Assembly: GCA_958427375.1 (NCBI GenBank)
Contig: CAUABY010000011.1
Location: forward strand, 1 to 20,006
Reading direction: 5' to 3'
DNA from: an uncultured Eubacteriales bacterium
GTDB lineage: Bacteria; Bacillota; Clostridia; Oscillospirales; Oscillospiraceae
DNA: 20,006 nucleotides
Positions within the stretch are counted from its first letter, which is position 1; each line of letters opens with the position of its first letter. The notes under the pieces were generated by a model. It was given only the letters and a program-made list of their open reading frames with translations. It did not search any database and was not told the DNA's origin. The position numbers and the translations under genes are program-made. This document shows, in pieces, positions 13,889 through 20,006 of this stretch.

Positions 13889-14305
13889 ATGGTCAAGCTA
13901 ATTATGGGTCTCAAGGGCTCAGGAAAGACAAAGAAACTGGTTGATCTCGTCCGCACAGCGGTGAACGAGGGCAACGGCGACGTCGTCGTGATCGAAAAAG
14001 AGCGCAAGCTCACCTATGACATCCCCTATCAGGCGCGCCTGATTGACGCGGGCACCTATGACATTGGTACATATCAATTCCTTAAAGGTCTTATCTGCGG
14101 TATTCATGCCGGTAACTACGACATTACCCATTTCTATATTGACAATTTCTACAAACTCGTTGAGGATCGTTCCTCTGATGAGCTGGTCAAGTTCATCTCC
14201 TGGCTCGATAAGTTCTCCGAGGCTGAGAAGATTGAGTTCTACATCAGCATCTCTGTCGACCCCTCAACCGTCCCCGAAGAAGTCAGAAATTATCAGCTCG
14301 TGTGA
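13889..14305 (+). CDS. Small P-loop NTPase-like protein, unrecognised family
   Basis: A 138-residue cytoplasmic protein. It has a clear Walker A GLKGSGKT (7-14) right at the N-terminus, with K13 and T14, and a Walker-B-like strand ITHFYID (79-85) ending in D85. A second buried strand, EFYISISVDPSTVP (about 116-129), may be sensor-like. The order resembles the core of thymidine-kinase-like P-loop proteins, but there is no lasso or zinc motif. No family can be named. The start is ATG 13889, 10 bases after GGAG; a GTG at 13880 abuts that site. It is a single-gene transcript with its own strong terminator, divergent from the dehydratase operon and convergent with rqcP. Confidence 0.75.
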   Translation: MVKLIMGLKGSGKTKKLVDLVRTAVNEGNGDVVVIEKERKLTYDIPYQARLIDAGTYDIGTYQFLKGLICGIHAGNYDITHFYIDNFYKLVEDRSSDELVKFISWLDKFSEAEKIEFYISISVDPSTVPEEVRNYQLV

Positions 14306-14331
14306 GCCCGGCATTTTAATCTGATATACTT

Positions 14332-14364
14332 AAAGCCCGTCTTTCGGCATGAAAGACGGGCTTT
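14332..14364. terminator. Terminator between the P-loop gene and rqcP
   Basis: AAAGCCCGTCTTTC and GAAAGACGGGCTTT form a perfect 14-bp stem with a GGCAT loop. It is flanked by TTTTA on the plus strand and TTTAAG on the minus strand, so it can end both convergent transcripts. Confidence 0.88.
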
Positions 14365-14400
14365 TACTCGCTGTCGAAGCTGCCGCGAAGGGCGCGGTGC

Positions 14401-14643
14401 TCATTCAAGCTCCCTGTACATGGCGGGGGCGTCTGCCTTGCTGGCGGTATCGCTCACGCGCGTGACCTCTACCTTGAGGCTGCGCTGGCCGAAAGCGATT
14501 TCTATTATGTCCCCCTCTTTTACCTGATAGCTGGCCTTGACGGTCTTGCCGTTCACGCTCACGCGCTCGCCGTCGCAGGCGTCGTTTGCGACCGTGCGCC
14601 GCTTTATCAGGCGGGAAACCTTGAGGTATTTATCCAGTCTCAC
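14401..14643 (-). CDS. rqcP: S4-domain RNA-binding protein RqcP (YabO)
   Basis: An 80-residue single S4-domain protein. RqcP/YabO binds the large ribosomal subunit and helps RqcH add alanine tails to stalled nascent chains. The sequence MRLDKYLKVSRLIKRRTVANDACDGERVSVNGKTVKASYQVKEGD is the full S4 signature of the family. The start is set at GTG 14643: the family begins MRLDK, and AGAGGTG lies 6 bases upstream. The GTG at 14652 is part of that ribosome binding site. It follows HU on the same strand. In B. subtilis yabO is followed by yabP, yabQ and divIC; here it is followed by a convergent gene instead. Confidence 0.92.
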   Translation of the reverse strand: MRLDKYLKVSRLIKRRTVANDACDGERVSVNGKTVKASYQVKEGDIIEIAFGQRSLKVEVTRVSDTASKADAPAMYRELE

Positions 14644-14691
14644 TAATTTCACCTCTGCTCAATCTGACCGTCCGCGGACGGGCAGGATATT

Positions 14692-14724
14692 AAAAGGCGG
14701 CGCGGAACCAAGTCCTGCGCCGCC
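14692..14724 (-). terminator. Terminator after the HU gene
   Basis: GGCGGCGC (14696-14703) pairs with GCGCCGCC (14717-14724), with an inner GGA/TCC. On the minus strand the stem is followed by TTTTAATAT. It separates HU from rqcP, so rqcP may depend on read-through or its own weak promoter. Confidence 0.7.
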
Positions 14725-14736
14725 GTTTGTTATAAA

Positions 14737-15012
14737 TTACTTTGCAACTGCATCCTTGAGAGCCTTGCCGACCTTGAAAGAGGCAACGCGGCTTGCGGGA
14801 ATCTCAATCTCCTGCTTGGTTCTGGGGTTGCGGCCGATGCGTGCGCCGCGCTCCTTGACGTCAAAGGTGCCGAAGCCGACGAGCTGAACCTTGTCGCCCT
14901 CAACGAGAGCGCCGGTGATAGACTCGAAAACTGCGGAGACAGCCTTTTCGCTGTCCTTCTTGGAGAGGCCGGCCTTCTCTGCGACGGCGGCGATAAGTTC
15001 GGTTTTATTCAT
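14737..15012 (-). CDS. hup: HU family DNA-binding protein
   Basis: A 91-residue histone-like nucleoid protein that binds and bends DNA as a dimer. It has the HU fold order: N-terminal helices MNKTELIAAVAEKAGLSKKDSEKAVSAVFESI, the VQLVGFGTFDVKERGARIGRNPRTKQEIEIPAS arm region with the conserved GRNP and the intercalating Pro, and the C-terminal KVGKALKDAV. The start is ATG 15012, with AGGAGG 7 bases upstream; the open frame extends 9 codons further without one. Usual family length is 90-95. It has a good promoter with a leader of about 115 bases and a terminator right after it, consistent with high, independent expression. Confidence 0.96.
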   Translation of the reverse strand: MNKTELIAAVAEKAGLSKKDSEKAVSAVFESITGALVEGDKVQLVGFGTFDVKERGARIGRNPRTKQEIEIPASRVASFKVGKALKDAVAK

Positions 15013-15096
15013 AGTATTTCCTCCTAATAGATATGGCAAACTGCCACGGATATGATGAGTCTGCCCTAAAATTGGTCAGAATACTCATTTGATTGA

Positions 15097-15125
15097 TACT
15101 GCGCCGTTATTTTGAAAAAACGCAG
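15097..15125 (-). promoter_or_regulatory. Stem at the start of the HU leader
   Basis: ACTGCG and CGCAGT arms close a 6-bp stem just downstream of the predicted HU start site. It may protect the 5' end of the mRNA or be incidental. Confidence 0.25.
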
Positions 15126-15133
15126 TGTAATAG

Positions 15134-15162
15134 AATTTAGCACAAATCGCGCCCAATATCAA
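15134..15162 (-). promoter_or_regulatory. HU gene promoter
   Basis: On the minus strand TTGATA (15157-15162) and TAAATT (15134-15139) are 17 bases apart, and the -10 is extended by TGC. Start would be near 15127. The flanks are strongly AT-rich, which fits a highly used promoter. Confidence 0.65.
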
Positions 15163-15208
15163 GAGTTATTTGCATAAAAGCACAAGTTTTTTCAAATTGC
15201 GCCAAGGC

Positions 15209-16852
15209 TTATTTTATATGCAGAATGCGGCCTATTTTCCTGCCGCCGGGGATGAGCGCCAAATCTTCCGCCGTAATCGCTCTCAGGCAGATGATAAACA
15301 CAAGATATACTATGACCGCCGCCAGAACACCCAGCAGCATGCACACCGCGGTTTCAAGCCAGCCCGCGCCGATAAAGCGCGCGCTCACGCCGTACACCGC
15401 CCATGCCGTCGCGCCCATCACAAGGCTCGCCGTGAGCGGGCGGGCAAACATCTTGATAAGGCGGGGTCTGTCGTCAAAGGTTCTGCACACGAAGATGTAG
15501 TTCATCGCGGCCATGACGATATAGCTCACGAGTGTGCCGACCGGTGCGCCGTAAATATTAATCTCCGGCCGCGCCACGAGAAACCAGTTGGTGGCTATCT
15601 TAACAAGGCCGCCGGTAATCATCGTCACCATGGTCAGCTTTTCATGTCCTGAGGCCTGCAAGACCGCGTTTTCCATCAGTACAAGGCAGACAAAAAGGCT
15701 TGCCGCGCCCATAATCTTCAAAAGCCCCGGCCCCGCGGCGTTGCTGTTGGGGTAGAGCACTTCCATAATGGGGAAAGCCAGCACCATAAGGCCGATGCCC
15801 ATGGGCATGCTCACAACGGCGGAGATGCGCATGGAGTCCTCAGCCACGACGGAAGCGCGGCGCTTTTCGCCGCGCGCGATGGCGGCGGAAATCTCCGGCA
15901 CGATGGCGATGGTCAATGGCGTGATGAAGGCGGCGGGCAGGTTGAAGAGCGTCTGCGCCTTGCCGTACACGCCGTACAGCACCTTGGCATCATAGTAGCT
16001 GAAGCCCGCGGCGGACTGCAAACGGTTCATGCACAGCTTCGAGTCAACGCTGTTGAGAATCGCCATGATGCATGCGCCGAAAGCTATCGGTATGCCGATG
16101 GTGAGGATGTCCTTTATAATCTTGCCGGTGGAGTCGACCTTCTCGTCGTCCTCCGGCGTGTCGTTTACTTCGACAATGCCCGCAGAATAGGGCGAGGCGA
16201 GCACATCATAGTTGCGCCGCTTGTAAAACACCATGTATAAAAGCGACACCGCCGAGCCGATGGATACACCAAGTATCGCGCCCGCCGAGCTCACGGGTCG
16301 GCCAAAGCCGCCGCGCACGAGCATGTAGGCAATGATAAGCCCCGACACGGCCTTGAAGAATACCTCCAGCACCTCATCAACGGTGGTGGGTATCATGTTG
16401 CCGTTGCCCTGGCAGTAGCCGCGGTAGGCGGAGACGAGGCAGACGAAGAGTATAGCCGGGCTCATGGCCTTGATGCTCAGCGCCGCGTCCCTGTTTTCAA
16501 GGTAGGACTCGGCCAGCCACTCCGGGAAGAGGAACATTATAAGCGCGAATACAAGGCCGATAACGAAGAAAGTCCAGCGCGCGACGCGGAAAGTCTTTTC
16601 CTCCTGCTTTGCCCGGCCGTTTGCGTCGGCCTCCGCCACAAGGCGCGACAGCGCCACCGGCAGTCCGGCGGTTGCGAGCGTGAAGAAGATAAAGTAGATG
16701 CTGTACGCGCCCATAAACATAGAGTAGCCCTCGTCGCCAAGGATGTTGCCGAGGGGTATCTTGTAGATGAAGCCGAGTATCTTCATGATTATGACGCCGA
16801 CGGTGAGGATGGCCGCGCCGTGCATATAGTTTTGCCCTTTTTTGTTTGCCAT
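15209..16852 (-). CDS. MOP-superfamily polysaccharide flippase (YabM/SpoVB-like)
   Basis: A 547-residue polytopic membrane protein with about 14 hydrophobic segments, from the oligosaccharidyl-lipid flippase (MVF/PST) branch of the MOP superfamily. The N-terminal GAAILTVGVIIMKILGFIYKIPLGNILGDEGYSMFMGAYSIY is the diagnostic block of SpoVB/YabM/YtgP proteins, followed by ATAGLPVALSRLVAEA and YRGYCQGNGNMIPT. These proteins are thought to flip lipid-linked cell-wall precursors across the membrane. The start is ATG 16852, preceded by AGGAGGAG. Its place before HU and rqcP mirrors B. subtilis yabM-mazG-yabO. Length is typical (510-550). An inverted repeat that may be an operator lies 63 bases upstream. 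Confidence 0.9.
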   Translation of the reverse strand: MANKKGQNYMHGAAILTVGVIIMKILGFIYKIPLGNILGDEGYSMFMGAYSIYFIFFTLATAGLPVALSRLVAEADANGRAKQEEKTFRVARWTFFVIGLVFALIMFLFPEWLAESYLENRDAALSIKAMSPAILFVCLVSAYRGYCQGNGNMIPTTVDEVLEVFFKAVSGLIIAYMLVRGGFGRPVSSAGAILGVSIGSAVSLLYMVFYKRRNYDVLASPYSAGIVEVNDTPEDDEKVDSTGKIIKDILTIGIPIAFGACIMAILNSVDSKLCMNRLQSAAGFSYYDAKVLYGVYGKAQTLFNLPAAFITPLTIAIVPEISAAIARGEKRRASVVAEDSMRISAVVSMPMGIGLMVLAFPIMEVLYPNSNAAGPGLLKIMGAASLFVCLVLMENAVLQASGHEKLTMVTMITGGLVKIATNWFLVARPEINIYGAPVGTLVSYIVMAAMNYIFVCRTFDDRPRLIKMFARPLTASLVMGATAWAVYGVSARFIGAGWLETAVCMLLGVLAAVIVYLVFIICLRAITAEDLALIPGGRKIGRILHIK

Positions 16853-16914
16853 AGTCTCCTCCTAAAAATTTGCGGGGTAAAAGGGATGCCAAAGCTTTAA
16901 TCTTAATATCTTAA

Positions 16915-16936
16915 TATATAGTATTGCAACTATATA
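16915..16936. promoter_or_regulatory. Inverted repeat upstream of the flippase gene
   Basis: TATATAGT-ATTGCA-ACTATATA, with perfect 8-bp arms and a 6-base spacer. On the minus strand it overlaps a TTGGAG-18-TATATT promoter-like pair. A dimeric repressor site of GntR or MarR type is plausible. The rest of 16853-16974 shows no strong terminator for the upstream gene. Confidence 0.45.
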
Positions 16937-16974
16937 CTCCAAATGTTAAAATTTCAAGCCTTTGCCAATTAAAA

Positions 16975-18348
16975 TCAGAGCTTTGAGAGTATGTTGCGCG
17001 CGACGTATACACCGCTGGCGGAGGCGTGGGAGAGAGAATGCGTCACGCCGGAGCCGTCGCCGATGACATACAGCCCCTCGGCCTCGCTCTGGAGATTGGA
17101 GTCAAGCTCGACCTCCATATTGTAGAACTTGACCTCCACGCCGTACAAAAGAGTATCGTCATTGGCAGTGCCCGGCGCTATCTTGTCGAGAGCGTATATC
17201 ATCTCGATTATGCCGTCGAGGATGCGCTTGGGGATGACAAGGCTCAGGTCGCCGGGAGTCGCGGCGAGGGTCGGGGTGACGAAGTTTTCCGCTATGCGCC
17301 GCTCCGTGCTGCGTCTGCCGCGCACAAGGTCGCCGAAGCGCTGCACCATCACGCCCCCGCCGAGCATGTTGCTCAGGCGCGCTATGCTCTCGCCGTATCC
17401 GTTAGAGTCCTTGAACGGTTCGGAGAAGTGCTTGCTGACGAGCAGGGCAAAGTTGGTGTTTTCGGTGTGCTTCGCGGGATCCTCATAGCTGTGGCCGTTG
17501 ACAGTGACTATGCCGTTAGTATTCTCGTTGACGACAACACCGTGCGGGTTCATACAGAATGTGCGCACCATGTCCTCAAATTTCTCCGTGCGGTATACAA
17601 TTTTGCTCTCGTACAGCTCGTCCGTGAGGTGCTTGAAGATTTCGGCGGGCAGCTCGACGCGCACTCCGATATCGACGCGGTTGGATTTTGTAGTGATACC
17701 GAGGTTTTTGCAGATGCCCTCAAGCCACTTGCTGCCGCTGCGGCCGACGGATACTATGCACTCCTTGCAGCCAAAATCCTCATGCTCGGTGTGTACGGTG
17801 TAGCCGTTCTCCGCCTTGTCAATATCGGTGACAGCGGTGTTGAAGTGGAAATCGACCTTGTCTTTGAGCTCTTCATAGATGTTGCCGAGCACGACATAGT
17901 TGATGTCCGTGCCGAGGTGGCGCACCTGCGCGTCTAAAAGGTGCAGGCCGTTTTCAAGGCACATGCGCTTGATTTTGGTGTTGGCGGTGGAATAGAGTTT
18001 TGTGCCCTCACCGCCGTGGCGGAGGTTTATGTCATCGACATATTTCATAAGGTCTATGGCCTCTTCCTTGCCGATGTATTCATAGAGTGTGCCGCCGAAC
18101 TGGTTTGTGATGTTGTACTTGCCGTCGGAAAAGGCGCCCGCGCCGCCGAAGCCGCTCATGATGCTGCAAACCGGGCACTTGAGGCAGGACTTGACTTTCT
18201 TTCCGTCAATAGGGCACTTGCGCTGAGCCAGCGGGCGGCCAAGCTCAAAAACAGCGATTTTAAGATTTTTCTCCGCATGGGCAAGCTCATAGGCCGAGAA
18301 GATTCCTCCCGGACCCGCTCCAACGATAATTACATCATAATTTGTCAT
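16975..18348 (-). CDS. FAD-dependent dehydrogenase (COG2509-type)
   Basis: A 457-residue flavoprotein. The N-terminal Rossmann motif YDVIIVGAGPGGIFSAYELA has GxGxxG at 10-15 for FAD. A Cys cluster follows (C45, C55, C58, C61 within KCPIDGKKVKSCLKCPVC), and then SGFGGAGAFSDGKYN. The C-terminal FAD-contact block is GLYVIGDGSGVTHSLSHASASG. This combination marks the family often annotated as NAD(P)/FAD-dependent oxidoreductase; its physiological substrate is not established. The Cys cluster may bind metal or act in redox chemistry (inference). The start is ATG 18348, 8 bases after GGAGG; the open frame's earlier TTG is inside that ribosome binding site. Confidence 0.88.
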   Translation of the reverse strand: MTNYDVIIVGAGPGGIFSAYELAHAEKNLKIAVFELGRPLAQRKCPIDGKKVKSCLKCPVCSIMSGFGGAGAFSDGKYNITNQFGGTLYEYIGKEEAIDLMKYVDDINLRHGGEGTKLYSTANTKIKRMCLENGLHLLDAQVRHLGTDINYVVLGNIYEELKDKVDFHFNTAVTDIDKAENGYTVHTEHEDFGCKECIVSVGRSGSKWLEGICKNLGITTKSNRVDIGVRVELPAEIFKHLTDELYESKIVYRTEKFEDMVRTFCMNPHGVVVNENTNGIVTVNGHSYEDPAKHTENTNFALLVSKHFSEPFKDSNGYGESIARLSNMLGGGVMVQRFGDLVRGRRSTERRIAENFVTPTLAATPGDLSLVIPKRILDGIIEMIYALDKIAPGTANDDTLLYGVEVKFYNMEVELDSNLQSEAEGLYVIGDGSGVTHSLSHASASGVYVARNILSKL

Positions 18349-18392
18349 TTTTATATCCTCCAAATATTATTAACAAGAGAAAGCTTAGCAGC

Positions 18393-18428
18393 AAAAAAGC
18401 TCCGCATCCCCGCACGGGGAAACGAAGC
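18393..18428 (-). terminator. Terminator-like hairpin in the FAD-dehydrogenase leader
   Basis: On the minus strand GCTTCG (18423-18428) pairs with CGGAGC (18399-18404) and an inner CCCC/GGGG stem (18408-18411 with 18416-18419) stacks inside. Six Ts follow directly (18393-18398). It lies between the predicted promoter and the start codon, about 14-50 bases into the transcript, so it looks like an attenuator rather than a gene end. Confidence 0.6.
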
Positions 18429-18448
18429 CGTAAAATGTATCCTCGTTT

Positions 18449-18478
18449 ACTTTACTACATAATGACACCGCAAGTCAA
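18449..18478 (-). promoter_or_regulatory. Candidate promoter of the FAD-dehydrogenase gene
   Basis: On the minus strand TTGACT (18473-18478) and TAAAGT (18449-18454) are 18 bases apart. The -35 is good, the -10 is moderate. Start would be near 18442, about 94 bases before the coding region. Confidence 0.45.
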
Positions 18479-18556
18479 GTAAATGTTGTGTGAACAAGAA
18501 GTATTTTCCCGCCAGAGTCCGCCTTTCTCCGCAATTTTATACTAAAATCAGTGTTA

Positions 18557-18585
18557 TTGCATCAAGAGTGCCGATATGCTATAAT
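18557..18585 (+). promoter_or_regulatory. Promoter of the membrane glycosyltransferase gene
   Basis: TTGCAT (18557-18562) and a consensus TATAAT (18580-18585) are 17 bases apart, with an extended TGC before the -10. It is the cleanest promoter in the window. Start would be near 18592, about 27 bases before the start codon. Confidence 0.75.
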
Positions 18586-18618
18586 AAATAAAATTTTTCC
18601 ATATGGGGGCACAGCTTC

Positions 18619-20006
18619 ATGGCACAGAGTAAGAAAAATTTCAAAATAATCGTCCTCGTCACGGTTTTATTGATATTGCTCACGCGCGGACTTACCATTT
18701 CGCACAACATGGAGCTGCACCCGGACGAGCATGTGTTTTTCAACGCCGCGCAGAGCCTGAAAGGCTATTTATCCGGCTCCTCTCCAATTTATGAGGAGGT
18801 TAAAACGTATCCGGAGGGCGCAATAGTATACCAGCTTCCTTTCCACATCTTCACAGCCATACTTAACCGTGTTTTTGATGCCGGTATCAGTCCCCAGCTG
18901 AGCGGCCGCATTGCCGCCGTTTTCTATTTTACTGCCGGCGCGGTGCTTGGTCTGGTTTTGATTTATCGCTTTTTCTCCAAAAAGCTTATCTATTCTATAA
19001 TCTACGGTCTGACTGTAATTTTCTCTCTTTTCCATATTGAGCAGTCCCGCTATGGCACTGGCGACCCCATATCTTATTTTCTGCTGATGGCCATAATATT
19101 GCTCACGGCCACAGCACTCTCCGCCAAGCGACGCCGCATCTTTTATCTGCTGTCAGCCACATTTCTCTCCGGCTCGCTGTGCGCAGTCAAATATCCCCTG
19201 ATCTTCTTTGCGGTTATCCCGCTCTATGGCCTTGTAGTCCTGTTAAAAGGCAGAAGCGGCGGCAAGAAAGCTGGGCTTATTATTGCTTTTATTGTCCTGC
19301 TCTATGCCGGTTTCGCCTGTTTCTCGCCAAAAGCAGCCTTTGACCCTACGTATATCCTGAAAACTTCTAAGCTTGAACTCGATTCATACGTTGGCAGCGC
19401 GTCAATATTCAATCTTTCTTCACTGTACAGCCACTTTATGTGTGTTTTCACATATGCCATGTTCTATGCGGCTCTTCCCCTTGCGCCGGTATTTCTTGCC
19501 GCCGAGCTCATCCGTCACAAAAAGGCCCGCAGTGAACGCAGCAGCCTTGATACCCTGCTCTATACGCTGATACCCATACTTGCAATTATTTTTTTCACAT
19601 ACAATCTCTTCGTTCAACTTGTAATGATGCGCGCAGAATACCCGTTCTTCTTCCTGTGTGATATCTATGCCACATTGTTTATTGGAAACTGGCTTACAGG
19701 AAAGGGCGCAAAACGCGTAATATCCATTTTACTCACGGCGGTCATGGTACTGCGCGGAGCTTATTTTGTCTGCTATATGGTCATGGACAACACGCAGGAA
19801 CGCTTAGACGAATTGTGCTGTGAAGCGGTTGATGAAAACTGGGACAGCACAACGCTGCTCATGGGTTTTATGGTCTTGCCAGCCGACATTTATGAATATA
19901 AAAACGTAAACAATACTCCAATTGGTGATGAGCGCTTCAATCAGCGTGAAACGATGGAGCTAAATCCGGGTGAATTGTGTATAACCAGCGCACGTGATCA
20001 CTATTA
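18619..20006 (+). CDS. GT-C type membrane glycosyltransferase, partial (cut by window end)
   Basis: The open frame runs from ATG 18619 to the window edge without a stop, giving at least 462 residues. Residues 1-10 are basic, followed by a hydrophobic segment (KIIVLVTVLLILLTRG) and NMELHPDEHVFFNAAQSL, whose HPDE fits the acidic first-loop motif of polyprenyl-phosphate-sugar-dependent GT-C enzymes (PMT/ArnT-like). Many further hydrophobic segments follow (for example AAVFYFTAGAVLGLVLIYRFF), then a polar stretch near the window end (LDELCCEAVDENWDSTTLL), perhaps the start of an extracellular domain. The ribosome binding site is a GGGGG 10 bases upstream, only moderate. Codons look more AT-rich than in neighbours, as for a cell-surface gene of separate origin (impression, not computed). 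Confidence 0.75.
   Translation, partial: MAQSKKNFKIIVLVTVLLILLTRGLTISHNMELHPDEHVFFNAAQSLKGYLSGSSPIYEEVKTYPEGAIVYQLPFHIFTAILNRVFDAGISPQLSGRIAAVFYFTAGAVLGLVLIYRFFSKKLIYSIIYGLTVIFSLFHIEQSRYGTGDPISYFLLMAIILLTATALSAKRRRIFYLLSATFLSGSLCAVKYPLIFFAVIPLYGLVVLLKGRSGGKKAGLIIAFIVLLYAGFACFSPKAAFDPTYILKTSKLELDSYVGSASIFNLSSLYSHFMCVFTYAMFYAALPLAPVFLAAELIRHKKARSERSSLDTLLYTLIPILAIIFFTYNLFVQLVMMRAEYPFFFLCDIYATLFIGNWLTGKGAKRVISILLTAVMVLRGAYFVCYMVMDNTQERLDELCCEAVDENWDSTTLLMGFMVLPADIYEYKNVNNTPIGDERFNQRETMELNPGELCITSARDHY

Noticed and set aside
14668..14681. Perfect 14-bp palindrome CCGTCCGCGGACGG upstream of rqcP
   Set aside because: It has no loop, no T-run and no second copy seen; short GC palindromes like this can arise by chance, so no function is assigned.
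1..20006. CRISPR arrays, tRNA genes, insertion sequences or attachment sites
   Set aside because: No regularly spaced repeats, cloverleaf-like segments, transposase motifs or target-site duplications were seen on either strand by reading alone.

Overview
The window reads as chromosomal DNA of a moderately GC-rich Gram-positive anaerobe, most likely a Clostridia gut-type member of the Oscillospiraceae/Ruminococcaceae sort (inference). The grounds are AGGAGG-type ribosome binding sites before nearly every gene, sigma-A-like promoters, a CUT1 sugar ABC system without its own ATPase, a YabM-HU-RqcP cluster, and an oxygen-sensitive 2-hydroxyacyl-CoA dehydratase type gene pair. I see no phage, transposase, CRISPR array, tRNA or rRNA.

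Layout. 1-334: a non-coding leader with strong long-range RNA pairing (possible 6S-like RNA) and an extended -10 promoter. 335-2018 (+): rarA, a DUF951 gene and a GIY-YIG nuclease gene, translationally overlapped. 2018-2162: hairpins between convergent genes. 2163-8305 (-): a maltodextrin/alpha-glucan locus in transcription order LacI regulator, lipoprotein binding protein, two permeases, 4-alpha-glucanotransferase. Hairpins sit between the genes and a triple LacI-type operator lies just downstream of the regulator's own promoter. 8629-9561 (-): a PfkB-family kinase. 9717-10427 (-): a YgjP-like zinc metallopeptidase. 10553-13554 (-): two 2-hydroxyacyl-CoA dehydratase family subunits plus a 61-residue membrane peptide, closed by a strong bidirectional terminator. 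13555-13888: a divergent regulatory region with four alternating half-sites at about 20-bp pitch. 13889-14305 (+): a very small P-loop protein. 14401-16852 (-): RqcP, HU and a YabM/SpoVB-like flippase. 16975-18348 (-): an FAD-dependent dehydrogenase (COG2509 type) whose leader carries a terminator-like hairpin. 18619 to the window end (+): a GT-C type membrane glycosyltransferase, cut by the window edge.

How the genes work together. The sugar locus imports oligosaccharides and remodels alpha-glucans with MalQ under a LacI-family repressor; the import ATPase must come from elsewhere. The dehydratase pair probably performs a radical-type dehydration or reduction of an acyl-CoA, but its activating ATPase and CoA-transferase are not in the window. 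The flippase-HU-RqcP block matches the B. subtilis yabM-mazG-yabO neighbourhood but lacks mazG, yabP, yabQ and divIC here.

The strongest candidates for something undescribed are the 97-274 structured RNA, the 12-bp-pitch LacI operator array, the four-arm array before the orphan dehydratase operon, and the leader hairpin before the FAD enzyme. All are sequence observations whose functions are inferred.
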